The notes below the pieces were generated by a model. That model saw only the letters and a list, made by a program, of their open reading frames with translations, did no database searches and was not told the origin of the DNA. 50,188 nt of DNA from an uncultured Methylocystaceae bacterium (lineage in GTDB: Bacteria; Pseudomonadota; Alphaproteobacteria; Rhizobiales; Beijerinckiaceae), in the NCBI GenBank assembly GCA_903870245.1, contig CAIQCB010000056.1, positions 1 to 50,188 of the forward strand. The letters are read 5' to 3'. Each line of letters starts with the position of its first letter. Within the stretch, counting starts at the first letter, position 1. The position numbers were made by a program, and so were the translations under genes. Of this stretch, positions 1 through 8,724 are shown one piece after another.

Positions 1-339
1 GATCGTGCCGCCCTTGCCGGCGGCGTCGCGTCCCTCGAACAGGAGGACGATTCTCTGTCCCGTCTCCTTGATCCAGTTCTGGGCTTTCAGCAATTCAACC
101 TGAAGCGCAGCCATATGCTCCAGATAGATTTTCTCTCGCATCCGGCTTTTGAAGGGGAATTCGCCAGTTTCGAAGGCGTGGCGGATGGCGTCGGGATCGG
201 CGCGCAGGCGCCTCGTGTCCTCCTGCCGGGACGGCTGTCCCCCGTCCCCGGCGGCCGCCGCGCTCTCGACGCCTGCAACAATTTTCTCCAGCGCGGCCTC
301 GATCTCGGCGGGCTTCACATCGTTCTCGGTCTCATCCAT
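1..339 (-). CDS. ppk2: Polyphosphate kinase 2 family protein, N-terminal part (runs off the left edge)
   Basis: Reading the minus strand from the ATG at 339 gives 113 codons open to the window edge. Residues 68-112 match the start of the PPK2 core: an REKIYLEHM stretch, then the QVELLKAQNWIKETGQRIV segment, then a Walker A-like EGRDAAGKGGT at 102-112. PPK2 enzymes transfer phosphate between polyphosphate and nucleotides (family knowledge); the subclass cannot be told because the rest is missing. Residues 1-60 are an acidic, poorly conserved extension, so a later start such as Met67 is possible but less likely. The gene is transcribed away from ppiD, with about 260 bases between the two. Confidence 0.85.
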   Translation of the reverse strand, partial: MDETENDVKPAEIEAALEKIVAGVESAAAAGDGGQPSRQEDTRRLRADPDAIRHAFETGEFPFKSRMREKIYLEHMAALQVELLKAQNWIKETGQRIVLLFEGRDAAGKGGTI

Positions 340-553
340 CGGCTTTTCTCCAAAACTTTCCCGAACGCCGCCAGAAGTCTTGCTTGATTTCGCGCCGGGG
401 GACCGCCCCTGACCGCATCGCCGCTTGCGAGGATGGAGCCCTCGCCGCATTCCGACAAGAGCGCATTTCGGCGCAACCCGCGTCGACCCGTCGTTCCGCT
501 GCTGCGCGGCTCATTGCCACGATCGTCGCCCCTCCCTATAGTCCGCGCCAAAA

Positions 554-570
554 AGGGGGCCCTGCCCCCT
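554..570. promoter_or_regulatory. Perfect inverted repeat just upstream of ppiD
   Basis: AGGGGGC-CCT-GCCCCCT is a 7-bp perfect inverted repeat with a 3-base loop, ending 13 bases before the purine-rich ribosome-binding site (about 583-589) of ppiD. It lies in the ppiD 5' region between the divergent ppk2 and ppiD genes and could be an mRNA hairpin or a protein site. The rest of 340-598 shows no gene. Confidence 0.35.
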
Positions 571-598
571 GAAATTCAAGATAGAGGAAGCCGGAACA

Positions 599-2506
599 AT
601 GTTGGAAGGCCTGCGCGTCGCTTCGCAGAATTGGATCGGTCGCACCCTGATGGCGCTGGTGATGGGCGTGATCGTCGTCAGTTTCGCAATCTGGGGGGTT
701 GGCGACGTCTTTCGCGGCATGACCACCCAGCGGCTGGCGAAAGTCGGCTCCAGCGAAGTGTCGGTCGACGCCTTCCGCACGGCCTATCAAAACGAACTGC
801 GCAACATCCAGCAACGCCTGCGCCGGGCCGTGACCAATCAGGAGGCGCGACAGGCCGGACTCGATCAGCAGGTCCTGCAACGGTTGATCACCGAAGCCGC
901 CCTCGACCAGAAAATCCACGCTCTGGGGCTGGCCTCCAGCGACGAGACCGCACAGCGCCTGCTCTCCGATGAAAAGGTTTTTCAGGGACCGGACGGCAAG
1001 TTCGACCCCGCCCGCTTCAAGGACATCGCAGCCAACGCCGGCTATACCGAGCGTAATTTCGTCACCGCCCAAAAAGCCGCCTATCTGCGCAAACTCCTGA
1101 CCGACGTCGTAATCGCCGGAACCGAGCCGCCGAAGCTGATGATCGAGGCCATTCACCGCTTCCGAAACGAATCGCGAGCCGTCGATTACTTTATACTGCC
1201 GGTCTCCGCCGCCGGGCCTGCTGCGACGCCCCCGGACGAGGAACTGAAGAAATATTTCGCCGACCGCGAACAGAGTTTTCGGGCCAGAGAATACCGCAAG
1301 CTGACAACCCTCACCGTCAGCCCGTCGAGCCTCGCGAAACCCGCCTCCGTGACCACCGAGGAGATCCGCAAGCTATACGACGAGGTGAAAACCAAACGGT
1401 TCGGAACGGCGGAGAAGCGTGAAGTTCACCAGATCGTGCTCAAAACCGAGAAGGAAGTCGCCGACGCCCTCACCCGGCTGAATGGCGGGCTGGACATCGA
1501 CGCCCTTGCCGCCGAGCTGAAGCTTAATCCAAAGGACGTTAATCTTGGACTCGTTGAACAGCGGGACTTCGGTGACCCGAAGGTAGGCGCGGCGGTCTTC
1601 GCCACAGCTAAACCCGGACTGGCCGAACCGGTGAAAACCGCCTTTGGCACAGTGATTTCCCAAATCAAGGCGATCCAGCCTTCTGTGTTCACAAAAAGCT
1701 ACGAACAGGCCGAAACCGAGTTGCGCGCCGAAATCGCCGCCCAGAAAGCGACCCCGGACGTCAGCCGTCTGCGAGATCTCGTTGAGGATCAGCGCGCCTC
1801 CGGCAAGCCGCTCGCCGATGCTGCCAGGGCGGCGGGACTTGAGGTCAAGACCATCGACAGCGTCGACGACACAGGTCTCGATCATGCCGGCAAACCCATC
1901 GCCGACATATCCGGCGGCCCCGATCTGCTCAAGGCAGCCTTCGCTTCTGATGTAGGCGTCGATAACGACACAGTCGCCACCCGCGACGGCGGCTATGTCT
2001 GGTTCGAGGTTAACGCCATCGAGCCGGCACGGCAGAAAACCTTCGAGGAGGTCAAGGGCGCCGTGCTGGAGGCCATTCGAGCGGAAGCGGCCCAAAAAAC
2101 CCTCGGCGGAAAGGCCGAGGAGGCTGTCGCCAAAATCCGTGGGGGTCAATCAATCGACGACGTTGCGAAAGCCTTTAATGTAGAGGTGAAGCGCGCGACC
2201 GATGTGAAACGCGCGGCGCGCCCCGATATTCCCAGCAACGCGATCGTCGCCATGTTCGATGTCGCGCCGCATGGCGCGGGGACGGTGGCGACGGACAATG
2301 GACGCCTGGTGTTTTTCGTGAAGGACTCTTCCGCGCCGGCGTTTGATCCGAATTCGATCGAATCCAAAACCATCGCCGAACAACTTAAGCCCGCACTGCA
2401 AAACGACCTGCTCGAGCAATATATCGGTGGGTTGGAGAGCGCCTTTAACGTCGACATTAATCATAAGGCGCTTGCGGCGGCGACAGGGGCGGAAAAGGAA
2501 CAGTGA
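599..2506 (+). CDS. ppiD: Periplasmic folding chaperone / peptidyl-prolyl isomerase (SurA-N/PpiD type)
   Basis: A 635-residue protein with a short cytoplasmic N-terminus, one membrane anchor (about residues 16-34), a SurA_N-like chaperone domain (about 35-200, with the FQGPDGKFD loop typical of PpiD) and a parvulin-type domain around 250-380. PpiD-like proteins are anchored in the inner membrane and help newly exported outer-membrane and periplasmic proteins fold; prolyl isomerase activity is often weak or absent in them. The ATG at 599 follows a GAGGAAG ribosome-binding site. The stop overlaps the GTG start of trpE (GTGA), so the two are probably translationally coupled. A ppiD-trpE pairing is common in alphaproteobacteria (from memory). 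Confidence 0.88.
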   Translation: MLEGLRVASQNWIGRTLMALVMGVIVVSFAIWGVGDVFRGMTTQRLAKVGSSEVSVDAFRTAYQNELRNIQQRLRRAVTNQEARQAGLDQQVLQRLITEAALDQKIHALGLASSDETAQRLLSDEKVFQGPDGKFDPARFKDIAANAGYTERNFVTAQKAAYLRKLLTDVVIAGTEPPKLMIEAIHRFRNESRAVDYFILPVSAAGPAATPPDEELKKYFADREQSFRAREYRKLTTLTVSPSSLAKPASVTTEEIRKLYDEVKTKRFGTAEKREVHQIVLKTEKEVADALTRLNGGLDIDALAAELKLNPKDVNLGLVEQRDFGDPKVGAAVFATAKPGLAEPVKTAFGTVISQIKAIQPSVFTKSYEQAETELRAEIAAQKATPDVSRLRDLVEDQRASGKPLADAARAAGLEVKTIDSVDDTGLDHAGKPIADISGGPDLLKAAFASDVGVDNDTVATRDGGYVWFEVNAIEPARQKTFEEVKGAVLEAIRAEAAQKTLGGKAEEAVAKIRGGQSIDDVAKAFNVEVKRATDVKRAARPDIPSNAIVAMFDVAPHGAGTVATDNGRLVFFVKDSSAPAFDPNSIESKTIAEQLKPALQNDLLEQYIGGLESAFNVDINHKALAAATGAEKEQ

Positions 2507-4032
2507 CCGGCCCCATTACCGAGCCCGCTTTTCAGGAATTCGCCAGCGACTACGACGCCAGACGGCCGCGACTGGTTGTCACGCGTCTGGTCGCGGATCT
2601 CGAAACGCCTGTCTCGGCTTATCTTAAACTAGCGCGCGGGCGCGCGGGCGCGAGCTTCCTGCTGGAATCAGTCGAAGGCGGCGCGGCGCGCGGCAGATAT
2701 TCCATGATCGGCCTCGATCCGGACGTGATTTTTCGGGTTGTCGGCGACAGGGCCGAAATCAATCGCGACGCGCTCGAAAAGCCCGATGCGTTCAAGCCCT
2801 GCATCGGCGCGCCGCTGGTCGCCCTGCGAGAGTTGATTGCAGAATCCGCTGTAACCCAGAGCGCGCAACTGCCCCCGATGGCGGCCGGGGTGTTCGGCTA
2901 TCTCGGTTACGACATGGTCCGCCAGATGGAGCGGCTGGCGCCGGCGAAAGCCGACAGGATCGGCGCGCCGGACGCACTGTTGGTGCGCCCGACCATCATG
3001 GTCGTCTTCGACACCGTGCGGGATGAAATCACCCTTGTCACGCCCGTACGGCCGCAGGGGGGCGTCGACGCGCGGGCGGCTTATGAAGCTGCAGTGGCGC
3101 GGCTTGACCGTGTCATTGCAACACTGGACGCGCCGCTCGATCATCGCGATTCTGGCGGCGATGCGACGCTCGCGGCGCCGGCCCCAAGCTCGAATACGCC
3201 GAAGCCGCGATTTCTCGAAATGGTCGAGCGCGCCAAGGAATACATTCGCGCCGGGGACATTTTCCAGGTCGTGTTGTCGCAAAGATTCACGGCGCCCTTC
3301 ACTCTTCCGGCATTTGCGCTTTATCGCGCGCTGAGACGGGTCAACCCGGCGCCGTTTCTGTGCTTCCTCGACTTCATCCAATTCCAGATCGTCTGCTCAA
3401 GCCCGGAAATTCTTGTGCGCGTCGCCGACGGCAAGGTGACGATACGCCCCATCGCCGGCACCCGCTGGCGCAGCGATATAAAAGCCGAGGACGAGAGACT
3501 GGCCGCCGATCTGCTCGCCGACGAGAAGGAACGCGCCGAGCATTTAATGCTGCTTGATCTCGGCCGTAACGACGTCGGCCGCGTCTCATCGACCGGCACT
3601 GTGCGGGTCACCGACAGTTTTACAATCGAACGCTACAGTCATGTGATGCATATCGTCTCGAACGTCGAGGGCGAACTCGATGCGAACAACGACTGCATCG
3701 ACGCGCTATCCGCTGGCTTCCCTGCGGGCACGGTTTCCGGCGCCCCGAAGGTGCGCGCCATGGAGATCATCGACGAACTCGAGATCGACAAACGCGGCAT
3801 ATACGGCGGCTGCATCGGCTATTTCGGCGCTGGCGGCCAAATGGACACCTGCATCGTTCTCCGGACCGCGATCGTCAAGGACGGCCAGATGCACGTGCAG
3901 GCGGGCGCCGGGGTCGTTTACGACAGCGAACCGGAATACGAAAATCGCGAATGCGAGAATAAGGCGAAAGCCCTGTTCAGAGCCGCTGAGGAGGCGGTGC
4001 GTTTTGCGACAAGCGCCCGTCGGGGACGATAG
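2503..4032 (+). CDS. trpE: Anthranilate synthase component I
   Basis: 509 residues, the usual length for stand-alone TrpE. It converts chorismate plus ammonia or glutamine-derived NH3 into anthranilate, the first step of tryptophan synthesis, in complex with TrpG. The N-terminal domain carries the LLES motif (residues 53-56) associated with feedback binding of tryptophan. The C-terminal chorismate-binding domain has the RPIAGTRWRS and GYFGAGGQMDTCIVLRT segments and a QAGAGVVYDSEPEYE region. The GTG start at 2503 overlaps the ppiD stop. It is not fused to TrpG, unlike TrpE(G) of Rhizobium; trpG lies 4 kb downstream, behind trpGDC-unrelated genes. Confidence 0.95.
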   Translation: MTGPITEPAFQEFASDYDARRPRLVVTRLVADLETPVSAYLKLARGRAGASFLLESVEGGAARGRYSMIGLDPDVIFRVVGDRAEINRDALEKPDAFKPCIGAPLVALRELIAESAVTQSAQLPPMAAGVFGYLGYDMVRQMERLAPAKADRIGAPDALLVRPTIMVVFDTVRDEITLVTPVRPQGGVDARAAYEAAVARLDRVIATLDAPLDHRDSGGDATLAAPAPSSNTPKPRFLEMVERAKEYIRAGDIFQVVLSQRFTAPFTLPAFALYRALRRVNPAPFLCFLDFIQFQIVCSSPEILVRVADGKVTIRPIAGTRWRSDIKAEDERLAADLLADEKERAEHLMLLDLGRNDVGRVSSTGTVRVTDSFTIERYSHVMHIVSNVEGELDANNDCIDALSAGFPAGTVSGAPKVRAMEIIDELEIDKRGIYGGCIGYFGAGGQMDTCIVLRTAIVKDGQMHVQAGAGVVYDSEPEYENRECENKAKALFRAAEEAVRFATSARRGR

Positions 4033-4046
4033 GCGGGGAGCCGGGG

Positions 4047-4583
4047 ATGGCGGAGCCGACAATCTACGACGAAGGCGAAGATCCCTATCGCCCGATCCGC
4101 GTTGGAGACCCATTATCCGTTTCGGATACGCCGAAATGGGGCATTCTGCTGTCACGCTTCATGCGCATTGTCGCCCTGTTCTGGCTGGTGCAGGGGCTGA
4201 TGCACTGGCGAATCATACTGGGCTCCGAACAATCGATTTTCGAAACAATGCCCCGCAACGCGGCCTTTGCGATCATCTTTTTCGCCGTTCTGGATCTTGT
4301 CGCCGGCGTCGGCTTGTGGCTCGCCACGCCATGGGGCGGCGTGCTCTGGCTGCTAATCGCCAGCGCCCAGATTTTCATTACACTCAGCCTACCCGGATTT
4401 TTCATCGGCGGTTACTGGCTCATCGCCATAAATGCTGCGTTGATCCTGTTCTATCTCACACTGACCTTTGAAGCCGGACGCGACGACGATGCGGTTCGGC
4501 TATATGAACGACGGCGACGACGAAAGCTCGAAAAACAAAAAGCGGCGGCAGGGAAGAAAGCGCCTGAAGCCGAAGCTCCCTGA
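4047..4583 (+). CDS. DUF6163-like integral membrane protein
   Basis: 178 residues, ATG after a CGGGGAG ribosome-binding site 14 bases behind trpE, so probably cotranscribed with it. About four hydrophobic segments are visible (near residues 34-52, 74-95, 97-117 and 120-142), followed by a highly basic tail (YERRRRRKLEKQK) that should lie in the cytoplasm. The segment spacing and the LVAGVGLWLATPWGGVLWLL core resemble a small alphaproteobacterial membrane family I recall as DUF6163. Function is unknown; position after trpE does not by itself indicate a role in tryptophan metabolism. It converges with nadV on the other strand, with 9 bases between the two stops. Confidence 0.7.
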   Translation: MAEPTIYDEGEDPYRPIRVGDPLSVSDTPKWGILLSRFMRIVALFWLVQGLMHWRIILGSEQSIFETMPRNAAFAIIFFAVLDLVAGVGLWLATPWGGVLWLLIASAQIFITLSLPGFFIGGYWLIAINAALILFYLTLTFEAGRDDDAVRLYERRRRRKLEKQKAAAGKKAPEAEAP

Positions 4584-4592
4584 GTTTTCCCC

Positions 4593-5978
4593 CTAAGCTA
4601 CAGGATTGGCGCGGGCGCGGATGGCGGCCAGCGTGTCGTCGACAAGTAGTTGGCCATTGCAATAAACCGGCCGTAGCAGATTGACGCCGCCCCCCGGCGG
4701 CCGAAAACTCTTCTCATCGACTCTAATCGTCGCGTAGTCGGGCGAGGCCACGAGGCCGAGTAATCCCGGTTTCGAGCGCTTGGCGTGATCGGTGATCGGG
4801 TCTTTTTGAATATCGCGCCAGAAGCCATCGATCGCCACGGCGCTGGCCTTGTAGGCGAATTGCAGCGTGTCGCGATCAACACGCTGCAAAAGGGCGCCGC
4901 CCATGCCGAAGGCGATGTTGCCGATGCAGAACCCATCGGCTTTGACGCGTTCGAGAATCTCCGTGATGCTGGCGGGATGCACGCCATCGCCCTGCAACAC
5001 GCGCACATGTCTCAGGCGTTTATAGCCCTTGCCGTTGATATCGTATCCGAAGCGCTGCGCCAGCAATGCAAGGGTTTTTGCAACGATTTCGACCGGATCG
5101 CCGCTGTCTGGCCGTATCACGAGCGTCGCGCCGCTGTCGATGACCCTTTGGCGTAACCTCTCGCCCCAAAGATGATTGACCGCCTCGTAAATATCATAAC
5201 TGTCGGAAACGACAGCGAAGGTTTTTCCTTTCCGACCGAATTGAGTCACCATATTTTCGTAAGCGTCGTATTCCCGCGTCCGTCCCCAGCTTGTGATCGT
5301 GCAATGCTCGGCGGCGGGAACGCTGAACCCGGCCATTGGCGCATGATATAAATCGCGCGCCGCGACTACGCCGGAAAGCGTATCTGTGCCGCTGAAATTG
5401 ACCAGATGCGCGAGGCCGCCAAGCGCAGCGCTGGCATAACTGGAGACGCCCCGCGCGCCGAAATCATGCAGCATGAACGGCATTACGGCGTCAGGATCGT
5501 CGGCTGTCCTCTCCAACGCTTGTTTGATCGTCTGGCGCACATGCCAGCCAATCGTTGCGACCGTTGCAGGATACCAGACTCGCAACAGGGAGGTTTCGAC
5601 ATAGCTCGTTAACCAGAAAAATTCCGGGTCCGTATTAACGATGGTCATAAGGGCGTTATGGACCGGAATAACGAGACCTTCCGGCGCCGCGCGGATTTCC
5701 AGCGGCAAGCGTCCGCTGTGTTTTTCGACAAGCCGAAGCCAGCCGGATTCGTTGAAAGGCACTCCATGCGCATCAAGCAGCGCACGGGCTTCAGCAATAT
5801 GCTCTGGCGTGACCGGCTTCAATAACTCCTGCTTCAAAATCGCCTGAAGACCGAAAAACAGCGTGTGCGGATAAATCCCGCCTCGGCTTTCGACATAGGA
5901 GAAAATATGCGTCGTTCCCGGCGGATATTGTAGGTAATGACTGGTTTTATAACTATCCGTGTTCAGGATCGGGTTCAT
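4593..5978 (-). CDS. nadV: Nicotinamide phosphoribosyltransferase
   Basis: 461 residues from the ATG at 5978 (an upstream in-frame ATG at 6020 would add 14 unconserved residues). It makes nicotinamide mononucleotide from nicotinamide and PRPP, a one-step salvage route to NAD. Residues known from human NAMPT are all recognisable: the LHDFGARGVSS segment with Asp172, the residue linked to nicotinamide rather than nicotinic acid use; the catalytic-site His225 in AAEHCTITSWG; and the aspartates in IRPDSGDP (291) and QGDGVHP (331). The gene is divergent from an LdtR-like regulator, which makes that regulator a candidate controller. It has no NAD-synthesis partner in the window. Confidence 0.92.
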   Translation of the reverse strand: MNPILNTDSYKTSHYLQYPPGTTHIFSYVESRGGIYPHTLFFGLQAILKQELLKPVTPEHIAEARALLDAHGVPFNESGWLRLVEKHSGRLPLEIRAAPEGLVIPVHNALMTIVNTDPEFFWLTSYVETSLLRVWYPATVATIGWHVRQTIKQALERTADDPDAVMPFMLHDFGARGVSSYASAALGGLAHLVNFSGTDTLSGVVAARDLYHAPMAGFSVPAAEHCTITSWGRTREYDAYENMVTQFGRKGKTFAVVSDSYDIYEAVNHLWGERLRQRVIDSGATLVIRPDSGDPVEIVAKTLALLAQRFGYDINGKGYKRLRHVRVLQGDGVHPASITEILERVKADGFCIGNIAFGMGGALLQRVDRDTLQFAYKASAVAIDGFWRDIQKDPITDHAKRSKPGLLGLVASPDYATIRVDEKSFRPPGGGVNLLRPVYCNGQLLVDDTLAAIRARANPVA

Positions 5979-6031
5979 GGCCAGCGCTCCCCGCGCGCCG
6001 ATCGAAGGCCGCCGCGCCAATTGTTTTAACC

Positions 6032-6049
6032 AAAATTATCGGCAATTTT
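6032..6049. promoter_or_regulatory. Candidate operator in the nadV-ldtR divergent region
   Basis: AAAATT-ATCGGC-AATTTT is a perfect 6-bp inverted repeat with a 6-base spacer in an AT-rich stretch of the 232-base region between divergent nadV and the MarR/LdtR-type gene. MarR-family dimers bind such palindromes and often control the divergent gene and themselves. The assignment is inference from placement and symmetry only. Confidence 0.4.
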
Positions 6050-6210
6050 ATCTTTTGTTTCAGATTTGATTCACCGAAAAATCGACTCAACAGGGTAAAC
6101 GCCGGATTCAGGCTGTTATTTAAACTCGCCTTCACCGGAGGCCGCCTATTTTCCTCTCACAAAACGCAACAAGACTTGCGATCCGCAACCGGGATACAGG
6201 AGAGACAAGG

Positions 6211-6723
6211 ATGAGATCGGCAATCACCCCCGACGCGCCGCGAAACGCCGCCGCAAACCTCGACGCCATTCGCCCGATCTATATTGAGGCGTTAACCCTA
6301 GTCGAGCGCCTGCATAGACGACTGCTCGATGTGATCAAGACAGAATTGGACCGACGCGACCGAAGCGACATCAACGCCGTTCAAGCGTTGCTGCTCTACA
6401 ACATCGGCGACAAGGAATTGACCGCCAGCGAATTACGGACGCGTGGCTACTATCTCGGCTCCAATGTCTCCTATAACATCAAAAAACTTGTCGAACTGGG
6501 CTTCCTGCATCATGCCCGCTCGCGTCTCGATCGCCGCGCCGTCCATATCAGTCTTACGCCGCAAGGCCGAGAGATTCACGACATCGTCGCTGCTCTCTAT
6601 GAGAAGCATGCTGTGACAGTCGAGCCCATCGGCGGCGTGTCCGCAGACGATTTCCGTTCGCTGAATGTCTCCCTGGGCCGCCTGGAGCGCTTCTGGACCG
6701 ATCAGGTTCGTTTTTGTCTCTGA
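6211..6723 (+). CDS. ldtR: MarR-family winged-helix regulator, LdtR-like
   Basis: 170 residues. The central winged-helix region (about 50-115) contains ALLLYNIGDKELTASELRTR and the recognition-helix stretch YYLGSNVSYNIKKLVELGF, which closely follow the LdtR type of alphaproteobacterial MarR proteins; the wing has RSRLDRRAVHISLT. LdtR in Liberibacter controls an L,D-transpeptidase and stress tolerance (literature knowledge); its target here is not shown. The ATG follows a GGAGAGACAAGG ribosome-binding site. The divergent arrangement with nadV and the shared palindrome between them suggest control of nadV. The site-2 protease gene follows on the same strand about 150 bases downstream. Confidence 0.85.
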   Translation: MRSAITPDAPRNAAANLDAIRPIYIEALTLVERLHRRLLDVIKTELDRRDRSDINAVQALLLYNIGDKELTASELRTRGYYLGSNVSYNIKKLVELGFLHHARSRLDRRAVHISLTPQGREIHDIVAALYEKHAVTVEPIGGVSADDFRSLNVSLGRLERFWTDQVRFCL

Positions 6724-6875
6724 GGTCTCTGGCGCTATCGGACCTTCCAACGCCTTCCGGCGGTCTGGCGGATCGCGCTACGCCCCGGAGGATTTTATTA
6801 AAGACGCCGCCAACTGGCGGCGGGAGGCGTGAGCGCCTATCTCTGGGCGATATTGCTCCAGCAGCGGAAGTCGTC

Positions 6876-7988
6876 ATGGGCTGGTCTTTCACCATTGGCC
6901 GTTTCAAGGGCACGGCGGTTCGCATTCATGTGACGCTGTTGTTGTTTCTCGCCTGGATTGGCCTGCGCGCATGGCAAGAAGGCGGCCCTGAGGCCGCCGG
7001 ACAAAGCGTCTTTTTCATTTCATCGGTATTTGCCTGCGTGGCGCTTCACGAATTCGGCCATATCCTTATGGCGCGGCAGTTCGGGATCGTGTCGCCCGAG
7101 GTGACGCTTTTGCCTATTGGCGGCGTTGCCGACATGAGCCGGATGCCCGACAAACCCTGGCAGGAGTTACTCGTCGCCATCGCCGGACCGATGGTGAATG
7201 TTGTGATCGCCATCGGACTGATCGTGGCGGCCGGGGCGGCCGATCTCGCCAATGCGGCCGAAATCAGCAACCCGGCCATCGGGCTTCTTCAACGGCTGGC
7301 GGCGACAAATCTGTTTCTTGCGATCTTTAATCTTGTGCCCGCTTTCCCGATGGACGGCGGACGGGTTCTGCGCGCCGGCCTCGCCATGTGGATCGGTCAG
7401 AACAAGGCGACCCGCATCGCCGCCGGGATCGGCCAAATCTTTGCCTTTCTACTCGGGTTCATTGGTCTCTTTGGCCACCCGATGCTCGTCTTCATCGCCA
7501 TCTTCGTGTTCATGGCCGCCGCCAACGAGGCGCAGATGACCAGTATGGCCGAGGCCGCGCGTCATCTCGACGCGACCGCCGCCATGGAGACAAAAATCGC
7601 CGCCATCGACCGCGCCGCGACGGTCAGGGAGGCGGTCGATCTGCTTCTTGCGACCTCTCAGGATGTGTTTCCGATGGTCGATCAATCTGGCCGCTTGTAT
7701 GGACTGCTGGGTCGAACCGAGATCGTCGCCGCCCTGCAATCCAGCGCGCCGGATGCGCCGATCGCGCCTTTCGCCCGGTCTGCGCCGCCAACGATCCTGA
7801 GCCATGAGGAGGTCGGCGCGGCGCTTGGACACCTGAACGCCGGCGATCCGGTCGGGGTGGTCGACGCCGAAGGGCGACTGGTCGGTCTACTGACCCGTCA
7901 GTCGCTGGCCGAGATCATGATGATCCGCGAAATGCGGCCGGACTGGCGTTTCGGCCCTAACAAGGAAAACCCGACTCCGGTTGCCTAA
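6876..7988 (+). CDS. Site-2 protease family protein (M50 metalloprotease with CBS pair)
   Basis: 370 residues from the ATG at 6876, chosen because the family usually begins close to MGWSFTIGRFKG; the frame stays open 54 codons upstream without conservation. It is a membrane zinc protease: HEFGH at residues 58-62 supplies the zinc histidines and catalytic Glu, and NLVPAFPMDGG (152-162) supplies the distal Asp ligand. Several membrane segments surround these motifs, and residues about 235-350 form a degenerate CBS-domain pair. Such rhizobial S2P-like proteins often cleave membrane-bound regulators, but no substrate (anti-sigma factor, for example) is encoded nearby. Confidence 0.88.
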   Translation: MGWSFTIGRFKGTAVRIHVTLLLFLAWIGLRAWQEGGPEAAGQSVFFISSVFACVALHEFGHILMARQFGIVSPEVTLLPIGGVADMSRMPDKPWQELLVAIAGPMVNVVIAIGLIVAAGAADLANAAEISNPAIGLLQRLAATNLFLAIFNLVPAFPMDGGRVLRAGLAMWIGQNKATRIAAGIGQIFAFLLGFIGLFGHPMLVFIAIFVFMAAANEAQMTSMAEAARHLDATAAMETKIAAIDRAATVREAVDLLLATSQDVFPMVDQSGRLYGLLGRTEIVAALQSSAPDAPIAPFARSAPPTILSHEEVGAALGHLNAGDPVGVVDAEGRLVGLLTRQSLAEIMMIREMRPDWRFGPNKENPTPVA

Positions 7989-8060
7989 CGTCGTCGCGCG
8001 CCTTAAGGGTCTGGCGACGCCTGCTGCTTGGGTTGCGACTGTTCACGAGACGCTCGAAAC

Positions 8061-8675
8061 ATGGCCAATGTCACGCTGATCGATAATTACGACAGCTTCA
8101 CCTTCAATCTTGTCCATTATTTCGGGCAATTGGGGGCGAAAGTGACCGTTCATCGCAACGATGCAGTCTCCATCGAGGAGGTTATCGCCGGCGATCCCGA
8201 CGCTGTCGTTCTCTCGCCAGGTCCCTGCACGCCGCATGAGGCGGGCATCTGTCTGGAGCTGATCCGAGCCGCCAGCGCAAAAATCCCAATGTTTGGGGTC
8301 TGCCTCGGCCACCAGTCCATCGGCGAGGTGTTCGGGGGTGAAGTTGTGCGCGCCCCCCTTCCGATTCATGGCAAGATGGCGACCATCCATCATCATGGCG
8401 ACGCCGTTTTCCGAGGCATTGAGGGACCCTTTCAGGCGACCCGCTACCACTCCCTGGTCGTGAAGCGCGAGACCCTGCCTGAATGCCTGCGAATCACAGC
8501 CGAGACGCCCGATGGATTAATCATGGCGCTATCGCACACAAGTTTGCCGGTTCATGGCGTGCAGTTCCATCCGGAGAGCATCACCTCCCAGCATGGCCAC
8601 AAGATCCTGAGCAATTTCCTCGATCTTGCATCGGAGTGGAACGCAGGGCGGCGGGGCCGGAGAGACGTGGCTTGA
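8061..8675 (+). CDS. trpG: Anthranilate synthase component II (glutamine amidotransferase)
   Basis: 204 residues from the ATG at 8061, where the conserved ANVTLIDNYDSFTFNL start begins. Class I glutamine amidotransferase that releases ammonia from glutamine for TrpE. The catalytic triad is visible: Cys81 in GVCLGHQ, and His170 and Glu172 in QFHPES; the oxyanion PGPCTP loop is at 53-58. An upstream in-frame start at 8028 would add 11 unconserved residues. First gene of the trpG-trpD-trpC block; trpD follows closely on the same strand. Confidence 0.95.
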   Translation: MANVTLIDNYDSFTFNLVHYFGQLGAKVTVHRNDAVSIEEVIAGDPDAVVLSPGPCTPHEAGICLELIRAASAKIPMFGVCLGHQSIGEVFGGEVVRAPLPIHGKMATIHHHGDAVFRGIEGPFQATRYHSLVVKRETLPECLRITAETPDGLIMALSHTSLPVHGVQFHPESITSQHGHKILSNFLDLASEWNAGRRGRRDVA

Positions 8676-8724
8676 CGATGGTCGGCGCCCGTTCATCGGT
8701 ATGCGCGCGTCCTCTCGACGTCGC

